This document shows positions 56,075-64,000 of a DNA stretch of 64,000 nucleotides, piece after piece. Each line of letters begins with the position of its first letter. Position 1 is the stretch's first letter. Made by a program: the position numbers and the translations under genes. Below the pieces are notes generated by a model that searched no databases, had not been told where the DNA came from, and saw nothing but the letters and a program-made list of their open reading frames with translations. Source of the stretch: Hyphomicrobiaceae bacterium (lineage in GTDB: Bacteria; Pseudomonadota; Alphaproteobacteria; Rhizobiales; Hyphomicrobiaceae); the NCBI GenBank assembly GCA_022842785.1, contig JALHOW010000004.1, positions 62,001 through 126,000 of the forward strand. Direction: 5' to 3'.

Positions 56075-56842
56075 ATGAAACCCGTGGTTGGCGTGATCGG
56101 CAATGCGCATTTCGTCGAGAACCGCTTTGCGGCTCAACTCGTCGGCGAGCGCAATCTTCGCGCTGTGGCCGAGGTCGCTGGCGCGTTGCCTATGATGTTC
56201 GCAGGCGCACCGGAGATCACCGATCTCGGCTCACTGCTTGATGTCGTCGATGGCATTCTGCTGACCGGTGCGCGCGCCAACGTCCATCCGACCCGCTACC
56301 GCACCGATCCTCATGCCGGCTACGAGCCCTATGACGAGCGCCGCGATACGATCGCGCTGGCGCTGCTTGAGGCGTGCGTCGAGCGCGGCAAACCCATTTT
56401 CGGGATCTGTCGCGGCTTCCAGGAAATGAATGTCGCATTCGGCGGCTCGCTGCATCCGGAGATCCGCGAGATACCCGGCCGCCTCAATCATCGCATGCCG
56501 AGGCTCGAGAACGGCGAGATCCATCCCGATCCGACCGTCGTCTTCGCCGAGCGCCACGAAGTCACCCTCATGCCCGGTGGCACCTTCGCGACGCTTCTCG
56601 GCCGCGAGACCATCCGCGTGAACTCGCTTCATGGCCAGGGCATTCTCGATCCCGGCGAGCGCATCGTCATCGAGGGCATCGCCGAGGACGGCACGATCGA
56701 GGCGATCCGAATTGCGGATGCGCCCGGCTTCGCGCTCGGTGTCCAGTGGCATGCCGAGTACGAAGCGCAGAGCAATAGCGTCAACAAAACCCTCTTCGAG
56801 GCCTTCGGCGACGCCCTCCGCAAACACAGGCAGAGTCGCTAG
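56075..56842 (+). CDS. Class I glutamine amidotransferase, PuuD-like
   Basis: 255 residues from ATG 56075. The nucleophile Cys is in GICRGFQEMNV, the partner His and Glu in LGVQWHAEYEAQSNSVNK, and GILLTGARANVHPTRY is a family segment. The fit is to gamma-glutamyl-gamma-aminobutyrate hydrolase (PuuD), which finishes putrescine breakdown, though the rest of that pathway is not nearby. It follows the MalY-type gene on the same strand and is probably co-transcribed. Confidence 0.85.
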   Translation: MKPVVGVIGNAHFVENRFAAQLVGERNLRAVAEVAGALPMMFAGAPEITDLGSLLDVVDGILLTGARANVHPTRYRTDPHAGYEPYDERRDTIALALLEACVERGKPIFGICRGFQEMNVAFGGSLHPEIREIPGRLNHRMPRLENGEIHPDPTVVFAERHEVTLMPGGTFATLLGRETIRVNSLHGQGILDPGERIVIEGIAEDGTIEAIRIADAPGFALGVQWHAEYEAQSNSVNKTLFEAFGDALRKHRQSR

Positions 56843-56853
56843 AGAGTTTCAGC

Positions 56854-57663
56854 TCACGCTGCTGAACCAGTCTCGATCTCAGCCAGGAATGCAACAAGCG
56901 CCTCCGCTTCGGAGCGTGCGTGACTGAACGGCAGGCCGTGCTTCGAGTGCGGCACGATCCTCAGGCGCGAGTTCGGAACGAGCGCGCGCATCTCGGCACC
57001 GTGCGATGGTGCGATGAAGGGGCTCGAGTCCGGCAACGTGATCGAGAGCGGCACCTTGAAGCTGCGCAGCGCCTCACTCAAATCAGCGCCGGCGAGCAGC
57101 GCGGCGAGCGCGAGCACGGCATGGCGGTCGGACTTCTCCTGCATCTCGGAGAACCACGCCAAAGCCGCTGGATCAGCCGCGCCCGGATAAAAGCGGCTCG
57201 TCATCATCCCAGCATTCCAGGCGGCATTGCCCTGGCTTTCAAAAGTATTGCGCCAGCCTTGAATATTCGTCACGCCTGAGCCGCGGTGCGACGCATTCGA
57301 AATCGCGACGGAAGCAAATCGCTCCGGTGCCCTGAGTGCGGCCGCCAGCGCAATCGTACCGCCAACCGACTCGCCGACCACGTGGACTTTGCCTTCGCCG
57401 GTCGTCGCCGCGACGTCGAGCAAGTCGTCGACCATCTCATCCATGGTCCATTGATGATCAGCCGGAGGGACCGGCGAATTACCAAACCCGCGCAGGTCAA
57501 AGCGGGCGACGGGATGACGCGCGGCGACGATCGGCACCCACTCGGACCAGATGCCGAGATTGGTGCCAATGCCATGATTGAACACCACCGGCAGACCCGA
57601 GGTGCGCCACGGCGATCTCAAGTCAGTGGTAACGTAGTTGAGGCCGCGCGCGGTCCTGGGCAT
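56854..57663 (-). CDS. Alpha/beta hydrolase
   Basis: 269 residues from ATG 57663 with GGGAG six bases upstream; the frame is open further but without family sequence. It has the oxyanion loop FNHGIGTNLGIW, the nucleophile elbow GESVGGTIALAAAL, and a C-terminal His in PHSKHGLPFSH. The acid is probably an Asp near residue 200-210. Substrates of this branch include esters and lactones. It converges with the amidotransferase gene and lies 46 bases after the hyuA stop on the same strand, so it may belong to the hydantoinase unit. Confidence 0.85.
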   Translation of the reverse strand: MPRTARGLNYVTTDLRSPWRTSGLPVVFNHGIGTNLGIWSEWVPIVAARHPVARFDLRGFGNSPVPPADHQWTMDEMVDDLLDVAATTGEGKVHVVGESVGGTIALAAALRAPERFASVAISNASHRGSGVTNIQGWRNTFESQGNAAWNAGMMTSRFYPGAADPAALAWFSEMQEKSDRHAVLALAALLAGADLSEALRSFKVPLSITLPDSSPFIAPSHGAEMRALVPNSRLRIVPHSKHGLPFSHARSEAEALVAFLAEIETGSAA

Positions 57664-57709
57664 TGCGTACTCCCATGTTCTCAGCCCGACACTTCTGGCC
57701 GGTTCGTGA

Positions 57710-59752
57710 TCAGCCGACTTGAATATCCAGCCAACCGAACGCCGTCGTCGTCGCGCGATCGCCCGCGCGCAGCAGCACGGTCGTCGTCGCGGACTCGACG
57801 ATTGCCGGACCATCGACAAGCTGCCCTGGCGCCAGCGCATCGAATGAATAGACCGGCGCCTCATGCCAGCCAGCCAGATAGATCCGCCGCTTGTGATGCG
57901 GCTCGGCTGCCACTCTCTTTGGAAGCGCCGGCTCCTGCGGCAGCTTCGGCAAGGCCCCGATGACAGCCGCACGCGCATTGATCAGAACGGCCTCCTGATC
58001 ACGCAGGCTGTAAGTGTAGAGTTCTTCGTGCCGCGCATGGAAAGCGTCCGACATCCGCGCCACCAAGTTGGGATCATCGAGCGCGATGCCGTCGAGCGGC
58101 ACATTCACCTCGAAAATCTGCTCGCCATAGCGCATGTCGGCGGACCGCTGCACACGCACGTCACCCATATGCGCTGCCGCCTTGATCCGCGCGCGTCCTT
58201 CGGCTTCCAACTCGCCGAATGCGTCTCTGAGCTGATCGGCATCGAGGTGCGTGGCATCGCCGATGTGCGTACGCGCGATCTCATAACGTAGATCTGAGGC
58301 GAGCATGCCCCATGCGGAAAGCACGGCTGCAAGACGCGGTACGATCACACGAGTCACATCGAGTTGGCGCGCCACATCCGTCACATGCAGACCCGCCGCA
58401 CCACCGAACGAGAGGATCGCAAAGCGCCGCGGATCGACGCCACGCCGCACCGAGACGAGGCGGATACCCTCGGCCATGCGCGTGTTGATGATGCGATGAA
58501 TGCCTTCGGCAGCGACCATGCGATCGACACCGAGCTTCGCCGCCACACGATCGACCGCCGCTTCGGCCGCAGGCGCATCAAGATGCTCGCGCCCGCCGAG
58601 GAAGTTATCGGGATCGAGGAAACCGAGCACGCAGTTCGAGTCCGTCACCGTCGCGCGCGTACCGCCGCGGCCATAGCAGGCCGGCCCCGGCATGGCGCCC
58701 GCGCTCTCAGGCCCGACATGCAGGATGCCGCCGGCATCCACTTCCGCAATGGAACCACCACCCGCGCCGATACTCGCGATGTCGAGGCTCTGCAGTGCGA
58801 CGCGCTGGCCACCGAGACGGCGATCCGACGCGATGGCCGCCTCGCCGCCAATGACGAGCGAGATGTCGGTCGATGTGCCGCCCATGTCGAACGGAATGAG
58901 ATCGCCGTGCTCCATGAGGCGCGCGGCGTAGCGGCTTCCCGCGACACCACCTGCCGGCCCGGACAGCACCGCACCAGCCGCAAGCCGTACCGCATCCGGG
59001 ATCGTCGCCACGCCGCCATGCGACTGAATGATGAGCACGGGCCCCGCGAGCCCCGCCTCGCCGAGACGCGTCGCAAGCCGCGTCAGATAGCGCTGGAGGA
59101 CCGGACCGACATACGCATTCACGATCGTCGTACAGACGCGATCGTATTCCTTGATCTGCGGCAGCACTTCCGACGAGCGGCACACATACGTATCGCCCAG
59201 TGCCGCCTTCACGGCCTCCATGGTCGCCTGCTCGTGCGCGCCATCGCGCCATGCGTGCAGGTAACAGACGGCAACAGCCTCGACGCCATCGCGCTTCAGT
59301 GCAGCAATCGCCGCTTCGAGCGATTTGGCATCGAGCGGCACTTCAGTGCGACCATCGGGACGGATGCGTTCGCGCACACCGAGACGCCGCTCGCGCGGCA
59401 CGAGCTGATCCGGCGGCGCCATGCGCAAGTTGTAGCGATCGTCCTTCAGGCCTTCACGCATCTCCACGATGTCGCGATGTCCCTCCGTCGTCAGCAGGCC
59501 GACCTTGGCGCCCTTGTGCTCGATGAGCGCGTTCGTCGCGACTGTCGTGCCGTGGACGATGATCTCAGTTTGCGCGAGCACGTCGGCTCGACTGATGCCG
59601 ATCGCCTCGGCCAACCGCTCCAGACCATTCATCACGCCGACCGACTGATCTCCGGGCGTCGACGGCGCCTTGGCGATCGTGACCTGACCTTCTGCATCGA
59701 CGGCCACGAGATCCGTGAACGTGCCGCCAACGTCAATTCCAATGCGATACAT
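57710..59752 (-). CDS. hyuA: Hydantoinase/oxoprolinase subunit A (HyuA)
   Basis: 680 residues. The N-terminus MYRIGIDVGGTFTDLVAVDA has the ATP-binding phosphate loop of the ASKHA-like hydantoinase A family; VHGTTVATNALIEHKGAKVG, DMGGTSTDISLVIGGEAAIA and SFGGAAGLHVTDVARQL are further blocks. Together with subunit B it forms an ATP-dependent N-methylhydantoinase or 5-oxoprolinase-like enzyme. The stop of hyuB is 12 bases upstream. Confidence 0.92.
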   Translation of the reverse strand: MYRIGIDVGGTFTDLVAVDAEGQVTIAKAPSTPGDQSVGVMNGLERLAEAIGISRADVLAQTEIIVHGTTVATNALIEHKGAKVGLLTTEGHRDIVEMREGLKDDRYNLRMAPPDQLVPRERRLGVRERIRPDGRTEVPLDAKSLEAAIAALKRDGVEAVAVCYLHAWRDGAHEQATMEAVKAALGDTYVCRSSEVLPQIKEYDRVCTTIVNAYVGPVLQRYLTRLATRLGEAGLAGPVLIIQSHGGVATIPDAVRLAAGAVLSGPAGGVAGSRYAARLMEHGDLIPFDMGGTSTDISLVIGGEAAIASDRRLGGQRVALQSLDIASIGAGGGSIAEVDAGGILHVGPESAGAMPGPACYGRGGTRATVTDSNCVLGFLDPDNFLGGREHLDAPAAEAAVDRVAAKLGVDRMVAAEGIHRIINTRMAEGIRLVSVRRGVDPRRFAILSFGGAAGLHVTDVARQLDVTRVIVPRLAAVLSAWGMLASDLRYEIARTHIGDATHLDADQLRDAFGELEAEGRARIKAAAHMGDVRVQRSADMRYGEQIFEVNVPLDGIALDDPNLVARMSDAFHARHEELYTYSLRDQEAVLINARAAVIGALPKLPQEPALPKRVAAEPHHKRRIYLAGWHEAPVYSFDALAPGQLVDGPAIVESATTTVLLRAGDRATTTAFGWLDIQVG

Positions 59753-59764
59753 CTGTAAAGTCCC

Positions 59765-61414
59765 TTAGCGCGTCACAAAACCAAGCGTGATATCGCGCTC
59801 GCGCGCTTCAGCCGTTCGCTCATCCGGCGTGCCCCATCCACCGCCGCCGCCCGAGCGCACCTGCAGCACATCACCAGGCTTGAACACCACGCCGGTCTCC
59901 TTGGTCTTGAGCGGCCGGTCGGGACTGCCCTTGGATTCGAGCCAATAGTTATGGGGCGCGCCGTCTTCGCCACCGACGAGCCCACACGCGCCGTACTTCA
60001 CGCCATCGCCCGCCGTATTGCCGACAGCCGGTTCGGCCGTCTCGATGACCATCTCGAGTTCCGCGCCCGGTCCACCCCGATAGCGACCATCGCCACCGCT
60101 ATCGGGTCGGAATTCATGGCGGCGGAAGAAGAACGGAAAGCGCACCTCGTGCACTTCGATGCTGCCGAACTTGATGCCGCCCGCCGCCTGCCATTCGCCA
60201 GCCGCAGCCCAGCCATCACCCGCCGACGAGCCGCCACCGCCCGGCCGCGCCTGGAACAGGTGCCAGATAAACGGCTTTTTCGTGCGCGGATCGACGCCCT
60301 GGATGGCAACGCGGAAGCGCCGCCCCCAACCCGCCATCGCGCGCTCGGGGCACGCCGGCGCGAGCGCACGAATGATCGCCTCCATGATCTCCTGCCCACA
60401 GTGGTTCGTGCACAGCGTCACCGGTGCGCCCTCTCGCGGCCAGACGACCGTGCCTTCCTTCAGCTTCACGCTGAGCGGCCGGAAGGCACCATCGTTCTTC
60501 GGCGTATCGGGATCGATGAGGTAAGCGAGCGCGACGACGACAGCGGAGTGCGTGTTCGCGTACGAGGAATTGATGAAGCCCGTGACTTGTGAATGGCTCT
60601 CCGTGAGGTCGACCTCCAGATCGCTCCCACGCTTCGTCACGCGCGCGCGAATGTACACATCCTTGAACTGGTGTCCGTCGTCATCGAGGAAGGCCTCGCC
60701 TTCGTACACGCCATCCTTCCACTCGGAGATGATCGCGCGCACCTGCCGCTCGGCACCGTCCAGCACAGCCTCGACGGCAGCACGCGATTGCTCCGAACCG
60801 AACTCGCGGATGAGTTCACTCATGCGCCGCTCGCCGAGCCGTGCCGAGCCGATCATGGCCGCGAGATCGCCGCGGAAATCGCGCGGATGGCGCACATTGA
60901 GAACGATCATCTCATACACGTCCTCGCGCCGCACACCCTGATCGTAGAGCTTCAGCGGCGGGACGCGCAGACCTTCCTGGAAGATCTCCTTGGCGCTCGC
61001 ATTGTAGGCGCCGTGCGTTGCGCCACCGATGTCGCTTTGATGCGAGCGATTGATCGCCCAGTAGACGAGCTTGTCGCCGTCGAACACCGGCACGAAGGCG
61101 GTGAGGTCGGGCAAATGATTGCCGCCCCGGTAGGGATCGTTCAGCAAGTAGACATCGCCCGGCCGGATCGTGCCCTTGAAGAACTCGTGGACCGATCTTG
61201 CCGCAAAGGGCAGCGCGCCAACGTGGATCGGCACGTGCTCGGCCTGAGCGACAAGCCGCCCCTCGGGATCGCACAACGCCGTCGAGAAATCGCGGCTGGA
61301 GTTCAGGATCTGCGAGTAGGACGTGCGCAGCATCGCCTCGCCCATCTCTTCGACGATGGCGCGAAGGCGGTGCTGGATCACGGAGACCGTGATCGGATCA
61401 ACGGCGTGGCTCAT
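59765..61414 (-). CDS. hyuB: Hydantoinase/oxoprolinase subunit B (HyuB)
   Basis: 549 residues from ATG 61414 (MSHAVDPITVSVIQHRL). The family blocks are present: RTSYSQILNSSRDFSTALCD, PGDVYLLNDPYRGGNHLPDL, INRSHQSDIGGATHGAYNAS and FRVAIQGVDPRTKKPFIWHL. It is the catalytic partner of HyuA, opening imide or lactam rings with ATP. The pair starts 204 bases from a divergent peptide-type binding protein, a plausible importer of the same cyclic substrates. Confidence 0.93.
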   Translation of the reverse strand: MSHAVDPITVSVIQHRLRAIVEEMGEAMLRTSYSQILNSSRDFSTALCDPEGRLVAQAEHVPIHVGALPFAARSVHEFFKGTIRPGDVYLLNDPYRGGNHLPDLTAFVPVFDGDKLVYWAINRSHQSDIGGATHGAYNASAKEIFQEGLRVPPLKLYDQGVRREDVYEMIVLNVRHPRDFRGDLAAMIGSARLGERRMSELIREFGSEQSRAAVEAVLDGAERQVRAIISEWKDGVYEGEAFLDDDGHQFKDVYIRARVTKRGSDLEVDLTESHSQVTGFINSSYANTHSAVVVALAYLIDPDTPKNDGAFRPLSVKLKEGTVVWPREGAPVTLCTNHCGQEIMEAIIRALAPACPERAMAGWGRRFRVAIQGVDPRTKKPFIWHLFQARPGGGGSSAGDGWAAAGEWQAAGGIKFGSIEVHEVRFPFFFRRHEFRPDSGGDGRYRGGPGAELEMVIETAEPAVGNTAGDGVKYGACGLVGGEDGAPHNYWLESKGSPDRPLKTKETGVVFKPGDVLQVRSGGGGGWGTPDERTAEARERDITLGFVTR

Positions 61415-61618
61415 GAGGAAATCTGTCCTGGGACTGAAGGCCTTGGGGGCCGGCACATCCGGCTAGCTGCAAGCATACTGCAGCCCAGGTCTCCGTCAAC
61501 GCGCTGCTCTAGGTGTTGGCGCGCGCACTGAGCGTGATATGTTTCAGTTACCGCATGGCATTCCCGCATCCGGGATCATGACGGCCGACATCAGATCGGA
61601 ATTTGGGAGAACGCCACT

Positions 61619-63217
61619 ATGACACTTTTCAGAGCTCGGGGGGCGTGCGCGCTCGCTGTCGCCGCGCTCCTCTTCGCCCCCGCTGCCCACGCTCAGAAGT
61701 CGGGCGGCATCCTCAAATCCTACGTCTGGGATCAGCCCCCAAGCGCCTCCATCCATGAGGAGGCCACGATCTCGACGGTCTTCCCGTTCATGCCGGTGTT
61801 CAACAATCTCGTGCTCTTCGACCAGACGAAGCTCGAGGCGAACCTCGGCACGATCGTCCCCGACCTCGGCAAGAGCTGGGCCTGGGACGACAGCAAAACC
61901 AAGCTGACCTTCCAGCTCGAGCAGGGCGTCAAGTGGCATGACGGCAAGCCGTTCTCCGCGAACGACGTCAAATGCACTTTCGACCTCATCTCCGGCCTCG
62001 TGAAATCCGACGACTTCCGCAAGAACCCGCGCAAGATCTGGTATCACAACCTCAAGCAGGTCACGACCAAGGGCGACCATGAGGTCACCTTCGAGCTCAA
62101 CGCGCCGCAGCCGAGCTTCCTCGCGCTTCTCGCGTCGGGCTACACGCCCGTCTATCCCTGCCACATCGAACAGAAGCAGATGCGGGTAAACCCCGTCGGC
62201 ACCGGGCCGTTCAAGTTCACCGAGATGAAGCGCGGCGACTCGATCAAACTCACGAAGAACGCCGACTACTGGAAGAAGGGCTTCCCGCGTCTCGATGGCA
62301 TCGAGTACCGGATCATCAGCAACCGCTCGACGCGAGTTCTAGCCTTCATAACGGGCGAAGTCGAACTCACGTTCGTCTCGGACATTACTGTTGCGGGCCT
62401 GAAGGACGTCGAGGCCAAGGCTCCCAAGTCCATCTGCCAGTTCGTACCCTCGAACAACACGGTCAACATGATCGTCAATTCGTCGGCGGCTCCCTTCGAC
62501 AATCCGAAGGTGCGCCTTGCCATGGCACTGGCGATCGACCGCGGCGCCTTCAACACGATTCTTGCCGAGGGTAAGTCGTCGATCGGCGCCGTCATGCTGC
62601 CAGGCCCCGAGGGCGTGTGGTCGATGCCGCCCGAGGAACTCGCCAAACTGCCGGGCTACAGCCCCGACCGCAGCAAGGATCTCGCCGAAGCCCGCAAGAT
62701 CATGGAAGAGCTCGGCTACAGCGCGAGCAAGCCGCTGAAGGTAAAGGTAGCGACGCGCAACATCCCGCTCTACCGCGACCCCTCGGTGATCTTCATCGAC
62801 CAGATGAAGGCCATATACATCGAGGGTGAGCTGGAAAACGTCGATACGCCACTCTGGCACGCGAAGGTCCAGCGCAAGGACTATTCAGTGGGCCTTAACA
62901 CCACCGGCGTCGGCGTCGATGATCCCGACGTCAACCTCGTCGAGAACTACACGTGCACTTCCGAGCGCAACTACACGGGCTACTGCAACAAGGAAGTGGA
63001 CGCTCTGATCTTCGCCCAGTCCCGCGAGACGGATCCTGCCAAGCGCAAGCAGATCCTCTGGCAGGCCGAGCGCAAGATCGTCGACGACGTCGCACGTCCG
63101 ATCATCCTGCACAACAAAGCTGCAACGTGCTGGGCGCCCCACGTGAAAGGCGTCACCAGCCACATCAACTCGCTCTACAACAGCTGGCGCATGGAACACG
63201 CCTGGCTCGACAAGTGA
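61619..63217 (+). CDS. ABC solute-binding protein, family 5 (peptide type), second copy
   Basis: 532 residues with a signal peptide (1-26, ending AAHAQ). SBP_bac_5 blocks: SGGILKSYVWDQPPSASIHE, LGKSWAWDDSKTKLTFQLEQ, GVKWHDGKPFSANDV and RVNPVGTGPFKFTEMKRGDS. It is only distantly similar to the binding protein at 10174-11754, and no permease or ATPase gene is adjacent. Its position divergent from hyuAB suggests that it brings in the hydantoinase substrate; this is inference. A strong terminator follows. Confidence 0.9.
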   Translation: MTLFRARGACALAVAALLFAPAAHAQKSGGILKSYVWDQPPSASIHEEATISTVFPFMPVFNNLVLFDQTKLEANLGTIVPDLGKSWAWDDSKTKLTFQLEQGVKWHDGKPFSANDVKCTFDLISGLVKSDDFRKNPRKIWYHNLKQVTTKGDHEVTFELNAPQPSFLALLASGYTPVYPCHIEQKQMRVNPVGTGPFKFTEMKRGDSIKLTKNADYWKKGFPRLDGIEYRIISNRSTRVLAFITGEVELTFVSDITVAGLKDVEAKAPKSICQFVPSNNTVNMIVNSSAAPFDNPKVRLAMALAIDRGAFNTILAEGKSSIGAVMLPGPEGVWSMPPEELAKLPGYSPDRSKDLAEARKIMEELGYSASKPLKVKVATRNIPLYRDPSVIFIDQMKAIYIEGELENVDTPLWHAKVQRKDYSVGLNTTGVGVDDPDVNLVENYTCTSERNYTGYCNKEVDALIFAQSRETDPAKRKQILWQAERKIVDDVARPIILHNKAATCWAPHVKGVTSHINSLYNSWRMEHAWLDK

Positions 63218-63241
63218 GCCGCATCGCAGCGCTCAAATGAC

Positions 63242-63270
63242 GAGGGGGCTTCCTACGGAAGCCCCCTTTT
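63242..63270 (+). terminator. Intrinsic terminator after the binding-protein gene
   Basis: A 10-bp stem (GGGGGCTTCC / GGAAGCCCCC) with a TAC loop, followed by four T on the plus strand, 25 bases beyond the stop codon. It is the only clear Rho-independent terminator in the window. Confidence 0.9.
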
Positions 63271-63296
63271 CTCATGCAGTGCGCTAGTTCCTGCCC

Positions 63297-64000
63297 TCAG
63301 CGGAGCGCCAGCGGCAGCCAGAGTGCAATACCCGGGAACATAATGATCGCGATCAGGACGATGATCTGGATCACCATGTAGTCCGCCATGCCTCTATAGA
63401 TGGTCATCAGACTCCATTGCGGAACGACATTCCTCAGATAGTAGGCGGACATCGCCACCGGCGGGCTCAAGAATGCGGTCTGAAGATTGACGGCGACGAG
63501 TGCGCCGAACCAGACCAGCATTTCAAACTTGGTCATGCCGAGATCGAGCTTCTCCACCACCGGCAGGAAGATCGGGAGGAAGACGAGCACGACGGCCGGC
63601 CACTCGAACGGCCAACCAAGGACGAAGATCAGCAACATGATCAGCGATAGCTTCCAGATGTCCGCGATGGGCAATCCGACAAGCGTCGTCGTGATCACAC
63701 TTGCTGTCCCGAGCTGCGTGAACACTGCGCCAAAGACGTTCGATGAGACGGCGAGCAGCAACACCATGCTCGACGTTACCATCGTATTCAGGGCTGCGTT
63801 CTGGATGGCATTCCGCGTCAATCGCCCATAGAGCAGCGCCAGCAGGGTTGCACCAAATGCGCCGCATGAGGCCGCTTCCGTCGGCGTCGCCAGACCCGCA
63901 AGGATCGTTCCAAGCGTGAACCCGATGAGCGCTGCGAGTGGCACGACACCGAGCAGAAATTCCTTGATGATGAGCCAATAGTCGTGGACCCGCTCCTCCT
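63297..64000 (-). CDS. TRAP transporter large permease DctM, partial (start beyond window)
   Basis: The frame is open from the right window edge (EERVHDYWLIIKEFLLGVVP) to the stop at 63297. It has several helices, the DctM motif LATPTEAASCGAFGATLLAL, FVLGWPFEWPAVVLVFLPIF and the end PGIALWLPLALR. It is the transmembrane import subunit of a TRAP system; the small DctQ subunit and binding protein must lie to the right of the window. The TAXI binding protein at 53406 is 9 kb away and may or may not be its partner. Confidence 0.9.
   Translation of the reverse strand, partial: EERVHDYWLIIKEFLLGVVPLAALIGFTLGTILAGLATPTEAASCGAFGATLLALLYGRLTRNAIQNAALNTMVTSSMVLLLAVSSNVFGAVFTQLGTASVITTTLVGLPIADIWKLSLIMLLIFVLGWPFEWPAVVLVFLPIFLPVVEKLDLGMTKFEMLVWFGALVAVNLQTAFLSPPVAMSAYYLRNVVPQWSLMTIYRGMADYMVIQIIVLIAIIMFPGIALWLPLALR

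Overview
The window is high-GC DNA from an alphaproteobacterium, most likely a member of Hyphomicrobiales (Rhizobiales). The support is the gene set: a CckA cell-cycle kinase, alphaproteobacterial-type FliI and FliO, ethylmalonyl-CoA mutase, HyuA/HyuB hydantoinases, many peptide-type ABC and TRAP parts, and a GGAAC-N16-CGTT promoter of the EcfG stress sigma factor. There is no phage, transposase, integrase, CRISPR array, rRNA or tRNA that I can see. About 55 protein genes are supported.

Layout. 1-6.2 kb: the 3' end of fliI, a GntR regulator, a membrane-fusion protein plus PilZ-type glycan synthase pair (c-di-GMP-controlled exopolysaccharide; same order as bgsBA), and a secreted DUF1080 protein. 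6.2-13.8 kb: an enolase-superfamily enzyme, a DUF6455 protein and a complete oligopeptide-type ABC importer (fused ATPases, binding protein, two permeases) with a REP-like palindrome pair between binding protein and permease. 13.8-18.7 kb: Lhr-type helicase, PdeM phosphoesterase and a PIF1/RecD-like helicase. 18.8-23.9 kb: GntR regulator, periplasmic MsrA, a PRMT-like methyltransferase, an NTF2-like protein, a thioredoxin-fold protein and a second enolase-superfamily enzyme. 23.9-32.3 kb: a transglutaminase / circularly permuted ATP-grasp-alpha-E / DUF2126 operon with a divergent zinc metallopeptidase, a predicted peptide-ligase system. 32.3-35.5 kb: small housekeeping and hypothetical genes, including a frameshifted DUF2277 gene. 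35.5-37.6 kb: an accessory patch with a zeta-toxin-like kinase module inserted at the 3' end of thiC. 37.6-42.2 kb: thiC and a small membrane protein behind a TPP riboswitch, then divergent ethylmalonyl-CoA mutase. 42.2-43.2 kb: a DUF559 nuclease-like gene in a cassette at the 3' end of cckA. 43.2-49.6 kb: cckA, fliO and a DUF3772 mechanosensitive channel. 49.7-64 kb: SDR, PaaI-like thioesterase, stress-promoter membrane protein, queC, a Sel1-type secreted protein, a TAXI binding protein, MalY-type lyase, class I amidotransferase, alpha/beta hydrolase, hyuA/hyuB, a second ABC peptide-type binding protein and a partial TRAP permease.

The most unusual signal is that two unrelated accessory modules (zeta-like kinase at thiC; DUF559 at cckA) are each flanked by direct repeats of the last 34-39 bp of the host gene. 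Both repeats start exactly at the stop codon, so the host protein stays intact while a copy of its tail is left on the far side of the module. The DUF559 module is also bounded by inverted copies of the same REP-like palindrome that occurs as gene-less pairs at two other places in the window. I read this as 3'-end-preserving capture of accessory genes, and the DUF559/palindrome pairing as a candidate undescribed mobile-cassette system.
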